A DNA stretch of 64,000 nucleotides from Cognatishimia coralii (GCF_037478305.1 NZ_JBBGAZ010000011.1:1-64000); one strand, 5' to 3'; shown: positions 1 to 9,252, counted from the stretch's first letter. Made by a program: numbers and translations. The notes: generated by a model from the sequence alone, not told the origin.

Positions 1-445
1 TACAAACCAAACCGCCCGCATATCTCTTCGATATCATCACAATGTCAAAAAACGTGGCCAGCTAAAAAACCAACCGAAGAGACAAACAAGACCAGATGCG
101 CCCTAACTTCCGGCGCGCCCCGCCTCAAATTCCCTAGATGACCAACCAACCAGCGTCGCTGCCCCGTCGGTGAAGCGGGTTCTATGCTTAGTCTCAGAGA
201 GTCGCAACACCCTTTTTCAAACTTTCTGAAAAAAGTTCACCAAAAGGTATTAAGTTGAATAAATTCAGATGATTAAGGGCATGAAGAACATTCAAAATCT
301 TCACCCCGGAACGAATACGGCCCGACAGAATTGCCGGGCCACATCGCATAACACCTATATATTGCGGCAAACCTTTACGACTCTACTAGAAAACCAGAAC
401 GTCCGAGTCGCCTCATTCTCAGAATCTTTGTGGGATTCGCCTGAC
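1..445. other. Intergenic stretch with no confident gene
   Basis: No reading frame here looks like a protein; the small plus-strand frame starting at 269 runs antisense into msrQ and has no recognisable features. What can be seen is a hairpin at 319-340 (GGCCCG pairing with CGGGCC, loop of 10) and an A/T-rich stretch at 205-260 with a weak inverted repeat (AACTTT/AAAGTT). The hairpin is not followed by a clear T run on either strand. It lies just beyond the 3' end of msrQ, so it may help end that transcript, but this is a guess. Confidence 0.4.
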
Positions 446-1057
446 TTACGCCTTTTGAACCCCCGCCATGCGCTTGCTGCTTTTTGGCAGGCGCATCGCC
501 AAAAGCCCAACGATCAAGCCAAGATAAATCAAAGGTTCGAGCTGAAAGCCTTTCACAAGCCAGACGAAGTGCACACCCCCTAAAAGACAGGCCGCATAGG
601 TCAGCTTATGGAGCCTGCGCCATGTCGGCCCCAGTTTGCGCACGGACCAGTTGTTCGACGTCACCGCCAGCGGGATCATCACGAGGAAACCAGCCATGCC
701 AATCGTCAAATAAGGACGCTTCAGGATGTCCGCCCAGACTTGCGAGAGGATCTGAACATCCAGCACCAGCCAGACCAAGAGATGCGCGAAGACATAGAAG
801 AACGCAATCACACCAATCGCGCGGCGGAATTTCATGAGGTTCAGCCCAACACGCTGACGCAATGGCGTGACCGCCAACCCTAGGATCAAAAGCTGCAGGG
901 CACGTTCACCCAATGCATGCTCCATAACCTTGACCGGGTCTACGCCAAGGCCGCCAGTCAGACCTTGGTACAAAAGCCAAACAGGATAGGCAGCCCCAAG
1001 GACGTAGAGAACCCAGGTGGGGATCTTGCGCAGATATGTGTTGAGCGTATTGACCAT
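446..1057 (-). CDS. msrQ: MsrQ, heme-binding membrane subunit of the MsrPQ methionine sulfoxide reductase
   Basis: A 203-residue integral membrane protein of the ferric-reductase-like (YedZ) family. It takes electrons from the respiratory chain or a flavin reductase and passes them through heme to periplasmic MsrP, which repairs oxidised methionines in envelope proteins. About six hydrophobic segments are visible, with histidines suited to heme binding in the membrane part (for example in FAHLLVWLVL and RRLHKLTYAACLLGGVHFVW). The start codon overlaps the msrP stop (ATGA), so the two are translationally coupled. The length fits the family. Family assignment is firm; the electron donor is not evident from sequence. 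Confidence 0.93.
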   Translation of the reverse strand: MVNTLNTYLRKIPTWVLYVLGAAYPVWLLYQGLTGGLGVDPVKVMEHALGERALQLLILGLAVTPLRQRVGLNLMKFRRAIGVIAFFYVFAHLLVWLVLDVQILSQVWADILKRPYLTIGMAGFLVMIPLAVTSNNWSVRKLGPTWRRLHKLTYAACLLGGVHFVWLVKGFQLEPLIYLGLIVGLLAMRLPKSSKRMAGVQKA

Positions 1058-1962
1058 CAGTAGAACTTCGCCAGATCCATGCCTTCATAAAGGCTCGCGA
1101 CCTCGTCCTCATAGCCGTTGAACATCAGCGTTTCTTTGCGGCGCGCGAACAGGCCTCCGCCAATGGTGCGTTCAGACGCCTGAGACCAGCGCGGGTGATC
1201 CACATTCGGGTTCACGTTGGAATAGAAGCCATACTCGCGGGAATTGGCTTTGTTCCAGCTGGTCGGAGGCTCTTTATCGGTCAGAGTGATTTTCACCACG
1301 GATTTGATCGACTTAAAGCCGTATTTCCATGGCACCACCAAACGCATCGGTGCGCCGTTTTGGTTGGGGATGTCTTGGCCATAGATGCCTGTCGCCATAA
1401 TGGTCAGCGGATGCATCGCCTCGTCCAGACGGAGGCCTTCCACATAGGGCCAATCGAGCGTGCGGAACCGTTGGCCCGGCATTTCCTCAGGACGGTAGAG
1501 CGTCTCAAAGGCCACGTATTTCGCGCCGGACTTCACTCCGGCCATGTTCAAAAGATCCGCCAGTTCAAAGCCGTTCCATGGCACCACCATCGACCAGGCC
1601 TCGACACAGCGGAACCGGTAGATGCGTTCTTCGACGGTCATCTGGGACATGATGTCCTCAAATGAATAATCGCCGGGATTGTCCACCATCCCATCAATCG
1701 TCACGGCCCAGGGCTTGGTGGTCAGCATATGCGCGTTCTTGGCCGGGTCATCCTTGCCCGTACCAAACTCATAGAAGTTGTTGTAGGTCGTGATGACCTC
1801 AAAGCTATCTGGTTCCAGCGTGGCAGCGCGCGCTTGCCCAGCGCCCAAGGTTGTTGCAAGACCGGCCCCCGCAATCCCCACCATAATCTGGCGGCGGTTC
1901 AGAAACGCCGCGTGGGGCGTGACGTCGTCATGGGTCAGGTCATTCTTCCAACGGTGGGCCAT
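1057..1962 (-). CDS. msrP: MsrP, periplasmic molybdopterin methionine sulfoxide reductase catalytic subunit
   Basis: This is the catalytic partner of MsrQ: a monomeric molybdopterin protein of the sulfite-oxidase fold that reduces methionine sulfoxide in periplasmic proteins. The N terminus has a twin-arginine signal (NRRQIMVGIAGAGLATTLGA) ending near an AQARA cleavage region, so it is exported folded by Tat. The likely Mo-ligating cysteine is in YRFRCVEAWSMVVPW. I chose the ATG at 1962 because a GAGGAG ribosome site lies just upstream; a longer frame to 2013 exists but lacks one. It is the first gene of a two-gene unit with msrQ. Confidence 0.95.
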   Translation of the reverse strand: MAHRWKNDLTHDDVTPHAAFLNRRQIMVGIAGAGLATTLGAGQARAATLEPDSFEVITTYNNFYEFGTGKDDPAKNAHMLTTKPWAVTIDGMVDNPGDYSFEDIMSQMTVEERIYRFRCVEAWSMVVPWNGFELADLLNMAGVKSGAKYVAFETLYRPEEMPGQRFRTLDWPYVEGLRLDEAMHPLTIMATGIYGQDIPNQNGAPMRLVVPWKYGFKSIKSVVKITLTDKEPPTSWNKANSREYGFYSNVNPNVDHPRWSQASERTIGGGLFARRKETLMFNGYEDEVASLYEGMDLAKFY

Positions 1963-2073
1963 AGCTGTCTCCTCTTTCGTGTTGAGACTGATGTAGGCGG
2001 AGGTGTCGCGCAAGACAAAGCACGATGGGTCACGAAGAGGTGCAGGGATTGTAACAATGCAGGTTCTAAGGCG

Positions 2074-3549
2074 TTACCGAGCCAGCACGTCTCCCAAAGG
2101 TTCCGACTTTCCGGCGTCACCCACAATGCGCACGTGATGACGGCGTAACTTGCGCGGCTCACTAACGCCGACGGAGTGCGCAATGGTTTCGACATCGGAA
2201 ATGATGCCTTCGGCATAACGCGCGACTTTCTTGTATTTGTCCTCAACAACCAGCCCCTTTTGGAACCTTGGATCATGGGTTGTGATCCCGGTCGGGCAGG
2301 TATTCTTGTTACATTTCAACGCCTGAATGCAGCCCAAAGAGAACATAAACCCACGCGCCGAGGTCACGAAATCAGCCCCTGCAGCCAGCGCCCAGGCGAC
2401 GTCTCCGGGATTGACGAGCTTACCACTGGCAATCAGGCGAATGCGGTCTTGAAACCCATAGGCCTTGCGCAGATCTGCCAGCATGGGCAGAGCTTCTCGC
2501 ACTGACATGCCAACCAGATCCATGAGCGGCATTGGGGCCGCGCCCGTGCCGCCCTCGCCGCCGTCAATCGTGATGAAATCAGGCACATCATCTGGTCGCG
2601 AGGCGAAAGCCTCAAACATCTCTTCCAAAACCACCCGAGACCCAGCCACCGTCTTTATGCCTACTGGCAGACCACCGACCTCTCTTAGATGCGCGACGAA
2701 ATCCAAGAGCGCGCTAAATGAGTCGACTTCGCGGTGACGATTAGGGGACAGACTGGCCTGACCTTCCGGGATACCCCGAATTTTCGCGATTTCAGAATTG
2801 ACCTTAGCCGCAGGCAGGATGCCACCCTTGCCGGGCTTCGCCCCCTGCGCAAGTTTCAGCTCGATCATCTTCACCTGAGACGTTGCGGCGACCTCTTTTA
2901 GGCGATCGTCAGATAGGTTCCCCTCAGCATCGCGCACCCCGTATTTTGCGGTTCCGATCTGATAGACGATGTCGCAATTGCCCTCGAGGTGAAACGGAGA
3001 CATGCCGCCTTCTCCGGTATTCAGCCAGACACCCGCTTTGGCCGCGCCTTTGCTGAGCGCGGTTACGGCGGGCCGCGACAGTGCGCCATAGCTCATACCC
3101 GAAATGTTAAAGAACGACGGCGCTGCGTAGGGATGTCGCGCGGTCGGCCCAATCAACAGGGGTTCTGATTTGGCGAACTCATCGTCCAGTGGCGGGAATG
3201 GGGCGTTGGCAAAGATGGGCGTGCCGGGAACAGAGGTGTTTCGCGTTGACCCGAAGGCGATTGAATTCGACTTGCCCGAACTCGCCCGTCCAATCCACTC
3301 TCGTTGCGCGCGGTTGAACGGCATTTCCTCGCGATCCATGGCAAAGAAATACTGGCGAAAGAACTCGCCCAGTTCGGAAAAAATGTGACGGAAGCGTCCG
3401 ATGACAGGATAGTTCCGCCGGATTGCGTCCTGTGTCTGAGAGCGGTCGATGATGAACAGGATCACCGCGACCAAGGCCAGCAGTCCCACGGCCCAGACAA
3501 ACATAAGGCCGAGAAATTCCACGACATAAAAGGCGCGTTCCATGGACAT
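2074..3549 (-). CDS. Membrane-anchored FMN-binding glutamate-synthase-family protein
   Basis: About 491 residues, matching the FMN/Fe-S central domain of glutamate synthase large subunits but without the glutaminase domain. One hydrophobic segment near the N terminus (VVEFLGLMFVWAVGLLALVAVILFIID) should anchor it in the membrane. The core has the glycine-rich phosphate-binding region (FITIDGGEGGTGAAP) and the [3Fe-4S] cysteine motif CIQALKCNKNTCPTGI. Such stand-alone proteins occur widely; their substrate is generally uncertain, and without an amidotransferase domain it is not a complete glutamate synthase. The ATG at 3549 is preceded by GGAGAG; a TTG at 3564 is a less likely start. It lies upstream of msrPQ on the same strand, with about 110 bp between. 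Confidence 0.85.
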   Translation of the reverse strand: MSMERAFYVVEFLGLMFVWAVGLLALVAVILFIIDRSQTQDAIRRNYPVIGRFRHIFSELGEFFRQYFFAMDREEMPFNRAQREWIGRASSGKSNSIAFGSTRNTSVPGTPIFANAPFPPLDDEFAKSEPLLIGPTARHPYAAPSFFNISGMSYGALSRPAVTALSKGAAKAGVWLNTGEGGMSPFHLEGNCDIVYQIGTAKYGVRDAEGNLSDDRLKEVAATSQVKMIELKLAQGAKPGKGGILPAAKVNSEIAKIRGIPEGQASLSPNRHREVDSFSALLDFVAHLREVGGLPVGIKTVAGSRVVLEEMFEAFASRPDDVPDFITIDGGEGGTGAAPMPLMDLVGMSVREALPMLADLRKAYGFQDRIRLIASGKLVNPGDVAWALAAGADFVTSARGFMFSLGCIQALKCNKNTCPTGITTHDPRFQKGLVVEDKYKKVARYAEGIISDVETIAHSVGVSEPRKLRRHHVRIVGDAGKSEPLGDVLAR

Positions 3550-3655
3550 CGCAACTCTCTCCAACTGACAAAACTAAGGTCACTGTGAGAGATGCCACCC
3601 CGACGAGCAAGTCACGATGGGCGCAAGCGCGCGAGCAATTTCGTGAGCTTTGTTG

Positions 3656-3683
3656 CAAAAACGGCGGACCGAAGCCCGCCGTT
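3656..3683 (-). terminator. Rho-independent terminator of clpB
   Basis: On the minus strand a GC-rich hairpin (arms ACGGCGG at 3661-3667 and CCGCCGT at 3676-3682, loop of 8) is followed by five U. It lies just past the clpB stop codon. Confidence 0.85.
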
Positions 3684-3690
3684 TCGAGTG

Positions 3691-6306
3691 TTAGTGTACG
3701 ACCGCATCATCCGGTCTGGGTGACCCCGAGGATCCAACCCGATCCCCGATCATCAAACCCTCGGGGCTTGCGGTCACTGGGATCGTCTCGCCGTCTTTTA
3801 CGTCTCCCGCCAGCAGCATTTCCGCCAGTGGGTTTTGCAAAGCACGCTGGATCACGCGTTTCAGAGGCCGCGCGCCAAAGACCGGATCATAACCTTCATC
3901 CGCCAACCATTTGCGCGCATCCTCATCCAGAGAGATCTCGATCTTGCGAGCCGCCAGACGTTTGATCAGACGCGCGAGCTGGATATCGACGATGCCGTCC
4001 ATATCCGCGCGACCCAGGCGATCAAAGATGATGGTTTCATCCAGCCGGTTCAGGAACTCGGGCCGGAAATGGGCGCGCACCGCATCCATCACATCACGCT
4101 TGGCCTGAGAAGCGTCTGCACCATCGGGCAATTGGCTCAATGCCTGTGCGCCGAGGTTAGACGTCAGGATGATCAGCGTCTGTTTGAAATCAACGGTTCG
4201 GCCCTGACCATCTGTCAAAACACCATCATCGAGCACCTGCAGCAGCACATTGAAGACATCCGGATGCGCCTTTTCGACCTCGTCAAACAACACCACCTGA
4301 TATGGCCTGCGCCGCACCGCTTCGGTCAACACGCCGCCTTCGTCATAGCCGACGTAACCCGGAGGCGCGCCGATCAGGCGGGCGACCGCATGTTTCTCCA
4401 TGAATTCAGACATGTCGATGCGAACCATGGCGCTGTCGTCATCAAAGAGGAATTCCGCGACGGCTTTGGTCAATTCCGTCTTGCCGACGCCGGTTGGGCC
4501 AAGGAAGAGGAAAGAGCCCAAGGGGCGGTTTTCATCGTTTAGCCCAGCGCGCGCCCGACGCACAGCGTTTGAAACGGCGCGGACCGCCGGGCTCTGCCCG
4601 ATGACGCGCCGGTGCAGATCATCTTCCATGCGCAAGAGCTTCTCACGCTCGCCTTCCAGCATCTTGGACGTTGGTATTCCGGTCCAGCGCTCGACCACGG
4701 CCGCGATCTGTTCAGGGCGCACGGCTTCTTCGACGATCAGATCGTCCTCAGCCTCTTCGGCCTCCGACAGTTGTTTTTCCAAGGCTGGGATCACGCCGTA
4801 AGACAGCTCTCCGGCCTTTGCCAGATTGCCGTCGCGCTTTGCGATTTCCAGATCGGCGCGCGCCTGGTCCAATTGTTCTTTCAGATCCCGAGCCGAGGCC
4901 AGCTTGTCCCGACCTGCCTGCCACTTCGCGGTCAGCTCGGCAGAGCGATCCTGCAGATCCGCAAGATCTTTTTCCAATTTGCCCAAACGATCCTTGGACG
5001 CAGCATCATCCTCGCGCCGTAAGGCCTCGGCCTCGATCTGCATTTGCAGGATCTGACGGTCCAAAGCATCAAGTTCCTCTGGTTTTGAGTCCACTTCCAT
5101 CCGCAAACGGCTCGCGGCCTCATCCACCAGGTCGATGGCTTTGTCCGGTAAGAACCGGTCGGTGATATAGCGATGGCTCAGGGTCGAGGCCGACACCAAC
5201 GCGCTGTCAGAAATCCGCACCCCGTGATGCAGCTCGTATTTCTCTTTGATGCCGCGCAGGATCGAGATCGTGTCTTCGACTGTCGGTTCCTCAACCACCA
5301 AAGGCTGGAACCGCCGTGCGAGGGCCGCGTCTTTTTCCACGTGTTTGCGGTACTCATCTAATGTGGTCGCGCCCACGCAGTGCAACTCTCCGCGCGCCAA
5401 GGCCGGTTTGATCAGGTTCGCCGCATCCATCGCACCATCGGTTTTGCCGGCCCCAACAAGCATATGCATCTCGTCGATAAAGAGGATCACATCGCCCGCG
5501 GCCTCGGTGACTTCGGTCAGAACGGCCTTCAAACGTTCCTCAAACTCACCACGATATTTCGCACCGGCAATCAAAGCGCCCATATCCAGCGCCAAGAGTT
5601 GTTTGTTGCGCAGCGACTCCGGCACGTCGCCATTGACGATCCGCAGTGCAAGCCCTTCGGCAATCGCGGTCTTACCCACGCCCGGTTCCCCAATCAGAAC
5701 TGGATTGTTCTTGGTCCGGCGGCTGAGGATCTGCATAGACCGGCGGATTTCATCATCTCGGCCAATGATCGGGTCAATCTTGCCCTCGCGCGCACGTTCC
5801 GTCAGATCCTGCGCGTATTTCTTAAGCGCGTCATAACCCTCTTCGGCCGTCGCAGAATCCGCTGTGCGCCCTTTGCGAATGTCATTGATCGCGCCATTCA
5901 ACGCCTGCGCGTTCACCGCGCCCGCTTCCAAAGCCTCGCGCGCCTTGGACTTCACCAAGGCCAAAGCCATCAGAATGCGCTCCACGGGAACAAAACTATC
6001 GCCTGCCTTCTTGGCAACCTTCTCGGCCTCATCCAGAACCCGCACCGAAGCATTGTCCATATAGGCCTGCCCCGCATCGCCCGAGACCCGCGCGATCTTG
6101 CTTACTGCCAGATCCACAGCCTCTACTACGCGGTTCGGTGCCCCGCCCGCGCGTTTGATCAGATTGGACGCAAGCCCCTGATCATCATCCATCAATGCTT
6201 TGAGCAAATGTTCGGGCATCAACCGTTGGTGATTTTCCCGCATCGCAATGGTCTGCGCCGCCTGAATGAATCCGCGCGACCGCTCCGTGAACTTGTTCAA
6301 GTCCAT
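3691..6306 (-). CDS. clpB: ClpB, ATP-dependent disaggregase chaperone
   Basis: An 871-residue Hsp100 protein that pulls polypeptides out of aggregates together with DnaK/DnaJ/GrpE. The order is standard: N-terminal Clp repeat domain (from ERSRGFIQAAQTIAMRENHQ), first AAA+ module with Walker A GEPGVGKTAIAEGL, coiled-coil middle domain (roughly residues 410-530, rich in E/K/R and A), second AAA+ module with Walker A GPTGVGKTELTKAV, and a C-terminal D2-small domain. There is no ClpP-binding IGF/L loop that I can see, which fits ClpB rather than ClpA. Length is normal. A sigma-32-like promoter lies about 80 bp upstream. Confidence 0.98.
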   Translation of the reverse strand: MDLNKFTERSRGFIQAAQTIAMRENHQRLMPEHLLKALMDDDQGLASNLIKRAGGAPNRVVEAVDLAVSKIARVSGDAGQAYMDNASVRVLDEAEKVAKKAGDSFVPVERILMALALVKSKAREALEAGAVNAQALNGAINDIRKGRTADSATAEEGYDALKKYAQDLTERAREGKIDPIIGRDDEIRRSMQILSRRTKNNPVLIGEPGVGKTAIAEGLALRIVNGDVPESLRNKQLLALDMGALIAGAKYRGEFEERLKAVLTEVTEAAGDVILFIDEMHMLVGAGKTDGAMDAANLIKPALARGELHCVGATTLDEYRKHVEKDAALARRFQPLVVEEPTVEDTISILRGIKEKYELHHGVRISDSALVSASTLSHRYITDRFLPDKAIDLVDEAASRLRMEVDSKPEELDALDRQILQMQIEAEALRREDDAASKDRLGKLEKDLADLQDRSAELTAKWQAGRDKLASARDLKEQLDQARADLEIAKRDGNLAKAGELSYGVIPALEKQLSEAEEAEDDLIVEEAVRPEQIAAVVERWTGIPTSKMLEGEREKLLRMEDDLHRRVIGQSPAVRAVSNAVRRARAGLNDENRPLGSFLFLGPTGVGKTELTKAVAEFLFDDDSAMVRIDMSEFMEKHAVARLIGAPPGYVGYDEGGVLTEAVRRRPYQVVLFDEVEKAHPDVFNVLLQVLDDGVLTDGQGRTVDFKQTLIILTSNLGAQALSQLPDGADASQAKRDVMDAVRAHFRPEFLNRLDETIIFDRLGRADMDGIVDIQLARLIKRLAARKIEISLDEDARKWLADEGYDPVFGARPLKRVIQRALQNPLAEMLLAGDVKDGETIPVTASPEGLMIGDRVGSSGSPRPDDAVVH

Positions 6307-6382
6307 GGTTCTCTCCTTCTCTAAAGCGCCCCAGGTCGGTCTGGCGCCCGCTTTGCGGCACGCCCCAGTCTTGGGCCTCTCT

Positions 6383-6414
6383 CTTAATTTGGCAATTGTC
6401 TGTTACAATTCAAG
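6383..6414 (-). promoter_or_regulatory. Candidate heat-shock (sigma-32-type) promoter for clpB with an inverted repeat
   Basis: On the minus strand CTTGAAT (6408-6414) is followed about 15 bp downstream by CCAAATTA, close to the alphaproteobacterial RpoH pattern CTTGAA / CCATNTA. Between them is an inverted repeat, AATTG-N7-CAATT. Position and spacing suit clpB; the call is by eye only. Confidence 0.4.
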
Positions 6415-6504
6415 AATACCCTGCCCCATAGTGGCATATTTTTCGCCGCTAGGGGTTTGTTAATGATGGCCTGCCATACCGATCTGTAAGGTACGGAGAA
6501 TTTT

Positions 6505-6768
6505 ATGAAAGTTGTTCGCGTGGATCTGCTGGAGCGAGAGATCACCCCATGCGGGCGCTGCATTGGCAAAGCGCGTATCTGCTTGTCAACGGGCGAGAAC
6601 ATCGTAGTGGACTGCACCTTTCCCTTCGCGGGCGTTGGGGGATTGCATGGGCTCAATAGCCTGTTTGCGCGCGCCGCCATTCGTCAGATGAAACGCCTGC
6701 CCGAATTCGCCGGAACCTCCTTAGAAATCGCCAAACACGCGATGCCTCGGGCGATGGAATGGGCCTGA
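6505..6768 (+). CDS. Small conserved hypothetical protein (87 aa)
   Basis: I do not recognise a named family. The protein is soluble, with no signal peptide or membrane segment. It has three cysteines close together near the N terminus (TPCGRCIGKARIC) and a fourth at residue 37, followed by a glycine-rich turn (PFAGVGGLHG) and a helical, basic C-terminal half. The CxxC and later cysteines could bind a metal or form a redox pair. A good ribosome site (ACGGAG) precedes the ATG. It is divergent from clpB and sits upstream of pyrF, with a 75-bp gap. Coding looks real because of the ribosome site and codon use; function is unknown. Confidence 0.65.
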   Translation: MKVVRVDLLEREITPCGRCIGKARICLSTGENIVVDCTFPFAGVGGLHGLNSLFARAAIRQMKRLPEFAGTSLEIAKHAMPRAMEWA

Positions 6769-6843
6769 CAGGGTTGCCCCCACGCGCTGAGGCTCTTAGA
6801 GAGAGACAATTTTGTCCACACGCCAGATCCCGGAGCCCTACCC

Positions 6844-7539
6844 ATGTCAGATGACCGCCTCATCGTCGCCCTCGATGTCCCAAACGCCCTGCAGGGGTTG
6901 AAACTGGCTGAACAGATCGGCGAAGCGGTGTCTTTCTATAAAATAGGCTTGGGCATGCTGACGGGCGGAGGCCTTGCGCTCGCCAACGAGCTGAAGACAG
7001 AGCACGGCAAACGCATCTTTCTGGACATGAAGCTTTTTGACATCGGCGCGACCGTGGAAAACGCGGTGCGTGGCCTGGCGCAGTTTGATCTGGATTTTCT
7101 GACGGTGCATGGGGACCCCTATGTGGTGAAAGCTGCCAAAGAAGGTGCTGCAGGCAAAGGCCTCAAGATCCTTGCGGTCACCATTCTGACGTCGCTGGAT
7201 CGTCAGGATCTGGATGGGGCCTTGATCAAAGACGGAGAGATCCGCGATCTGGTACAGGAACGCGCGGGCAAAGCCTTTGAGGCGGGTGCAGATGGTGTGA
7301 TTGCTAGCCCACAAGAGGCCGCTTTGATCCGGGCATTGCCTGAGGCCGAAGGCAAACTGATCGTGACGCCCGGCGTGCGTCCAACAGGCGCGGCGCTCGG
7401 CGATCAAAAACGTGTCGCGACGCCTGCAAATGCGATCAAAGACGGCGCAGACCATATCGTCGTGGGCCGCCCTGTCTGGCAAGCCGCCAACCCGAAAGGC
7501 GCAGCACAAGCGATCATTGACGAACTCAGCGCGCTCTAA
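6844..7539 (+). CDS. pyrF: Orotidine 5'-phosphate decarboxylase
   Basis: This enzyme makes UMP from orotidine monophosphate, the last step of pyrimidine nucleotide synthesis, in the cytoplasm. At 231 residues it has the usual TIM-barrel length. The first substrate-binding aspartate is in LIVALDVPN, the catalytic Lys-Asp charge network is in the motif FLDMKLFDIGATVENAV, and the phosphate-binding end is in the motif ADHIVVGRPVW. It converges on a Nudix gene and overlaps its stop codon by four bases. Confidence 0.97.
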   Translation: MSDDRLIVALDVPNALQGLKLAEQIGEAVSFYKIGLGMLTGGGLALANELKTEHGKRIFLDMKLFDIGATVENAVRGLAQFDLDFLTVHGDPYVVKAAKEGAAGKGLKILAVTILTSLDRQDLDGALIKDGEIRDLVQERAGKAFEAGADGVIASPQEAALIRALPEAEGKLIVTPGVRPTGAALGDQKRVATPANAIKDGADHIVVGRPVWQAANPKGAAQAIIDELSAL

Positions 7540-7994
7540 AGGCCCGCAATCCAATCCGCCAAGCGCTGCTGAAACTGCGGCACGGCCATCTCATGAGACA
7601 AATATGCATCGGGCGTCATCCGCCCGAGCGCTTTGCCTTCGTCCTGCAAAGAAATGGAAGCGGCACGCTCAACCGGCACGGATGCCACAAAGAACCAAAC
7701 GTTTTTGCCGCGCGAATTGACGTACTGACGCGCCCATAGCAAATCGCTTGGCTCCAACTCCAAGCCGCTTTCCTCTGTCGCTTCACGCGCCGCACATTCC
7801 CAAGGGCTCTCGTCCCCCTCGCGACCTCCTCCCAAAACATCCCAATGTCCCGGCCATGGAATCGTCGGAATATCATCCCGCAGCAAGCAAATGATCTCGC
7901 TCCCGACAAAAACTGCCACCTTGGCCCCGACAAAGCGGATGTGCGCGCCCGCCTCAAATGCTATGCTGGGGATCTCATCACCCGAGTGAACCAT
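7536..7994 (-). CDS. Nudix hydrolase
   Basis: A 152-residue cytoplasmic Nudix protein that should cleave a nucleoside diphosphate linked to some other moiety. The Nudix box is complete: G-x5-E-x7-REATEESGL, beginning at LGGGREGDE. The substrate cannot be read from sequence; ADP-ribose, NADH, dinucleoside polyphosphates or oxidised nucleotides are all possible. Its 3' end overlaps pyrF by four bases, and its ATG overlaps the dinB ATG on the other strand by two bases, so both ends are shared with neighbours. Lying head to head with a translesion polymerase it could act in nucleotide-pool cleaning, but that is inference. Confidence 0.88.
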   Translation of the reverse strand: MVHSGDEIPSIAFEAGAHIRFVGAKVAVFVGSEIICLLRDDIPTIPWPGHWDVLGGGREGDESPWECAAREATEESGLELEPSDLLWARQYVNSRGKNVWFFVASVPVERAASISLQDEGKALGRMTPDAYLSHEMAVPQFQQRLADWIAGL

Positions 7995-9246
7995 GCCTGC
8001 CCTCTGCCGCGATTGCCTCTCTGACGTCTCCGATGCCCGCCGCTGCCCAAACTGCGGCAGTATGCGGATCGTGCGCCATGAGGAACTCTATGATCTTAGC
8101 ATCGCTCATATGGATTGTGATGCCTTCTACGCAAGTGTGGAAAAACGGGACAACCCGGAACTGGCCGACAAACCTGTCATTATCGGAGGCGGCAAACGCG
8201 GCGTTGTCTCCACCGCCTGCTATGTCTCGCGCATCCGAGGCGTGAGATCGGCGATGCCGATGTTCAAAGCGCTGGATCTTTGCCCGGACGCCGTGGTCGT
8301 GAAACCCCGCATGTCGGTTTACGCAGAGGTCAGCCGCCAGGTGCGCGCCCTCATGGATGAGCTCACACCGGCGGTTGAACCCCTGTCGCTGGACGAAGCC
8401 TTCATTGACCTGACCGGCACCGAAAAACTCCACGGAGCCCCGCCCGCCGTCATGCTCGCCCGCCTCGTCAAACGAATGAAGGACGAGCTAGGCATCACAG
8501 GCTCCATCGGCCTCAGCCACAACAAGTTCCTCGCCAAGGTCGCCTCTGACCTCGACAAGCCCCAGGGCTTTGCCATCATCGGAGCGGCTGAAACAGCGGA
8601 TTTCCTGCATGACAAACCCGTACGTTTGATCTGGGGCGTCGGCCCAGCGGCCCAAGCGGGCCTCGAAAGCGCGGGGATCCACACATTCTCAGATCTCCTG
8701 CGTTGGGATCAACGCGAACTCACAGACCGGTTCGGCTCTATGGGCTTTCGCCTCTGGCACCTCGCGCGCGGCGAAGACCGGCGCAAAATCACCGCCCGCG
8801 CGCCGGTGAAAAGCATCAGCAAAGAAACCACTTTCTTTGAAGACACGTCCGATCTTGATATCCTAGACGGTCACCTATGGCGATTGGCCGAACAGGTTGC
8901 AGACCGCGCCAAGGCAAAATCCAAAGCAGGCCGCGTTGTGACGCTTAAACTCAAACGCAAAGACTTTACTCTGATCAGTCGCCGCCAAAGCCTGCGCGAT
9001 GCCACGCAAATGACCGACACGATCTACACAACGGCGCGCGCCCTTTTCGACACTTGCGCACGCAAAGGCCCGTTCCGGCTCATCGGCGTTGGCATCTCAG
9101 ATATCGTCGAGGACTCTGCTGCCGACCTAAGCGCAGATCTACTCGACCCAAAGGCCGCCCAACGCCGCGAAGCTGAACGCGCAACCGACAAAATCCGCGC
9201 GCGATTTGGCAACGACGCAATCCTCAAAGGCCGCGCGATGCGTTAA
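7993..9246 (+). CDS. dinB: DNA polymerase IV (Y family) with N-terminal zinc ribbon
   Basis: A 417-residue translesion DNA polymerase. Catalytic acidic residues are in AHMDCDAFYASVE and in the motif PLSLDEAFIDLTG; these bind two Mg ions. After the palm and fingers come the thumb and little-finger domains to residue 380 or so. The first 22 residues add a zinc-ribbon-like knuckle (cysteines 5, 8, 18 and 21) absent from E. coli DinB; I believe similar tails occur in other alphaproteobacterial DinB proteins. The start codon overlaps that of the Nudix gene, so its promoter and ribosome site must lie inside the Nudix gene. No obvious LexA site was found by eye. Confidence 0.95.
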   Translation: MPALCRDCLSDVSDARRCPNCGSMRIVRHEELYDLSIAHMDCDAFYASVEKRDNPELADKPVIIGGGKRGVVSTACYVSRIRGVRSAMPMFKALDLCPDAVVVKPRMSVYAEVSRQVRALMDELTPAVEPLSLDEAFIDLTGTEKLHGAPPAVMLARLVKRMKDELGITGSIGLSHNKFLAKVASDLDKPQGFAIIGAAETADFLHDKPVRLIWGVGPAAQAGLESAGIHTFSDLLRWDQRELTDRFGSMGFRLWHLARGEDRRKITARAPVKSISKETTFFEDTSDLDILDGHLWRLAEQVADRAKAKSKAGRVVTLKLKRKDFTLISRRQSLRDATQMTDTIYTTARALFDTCARKGPFRLIGVGISDIVEDSAADLSADLLDPKAAQRREAERATDKIRARFGNDAILKGRAMR

Positions 9247-9252
9247 GCCTTT

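Noticed and set aside
269..583. Plus-strand 104-residue frame at the left end
   Set aside because: More than a third is antisense to msrQ, and the composition is not protein-like.
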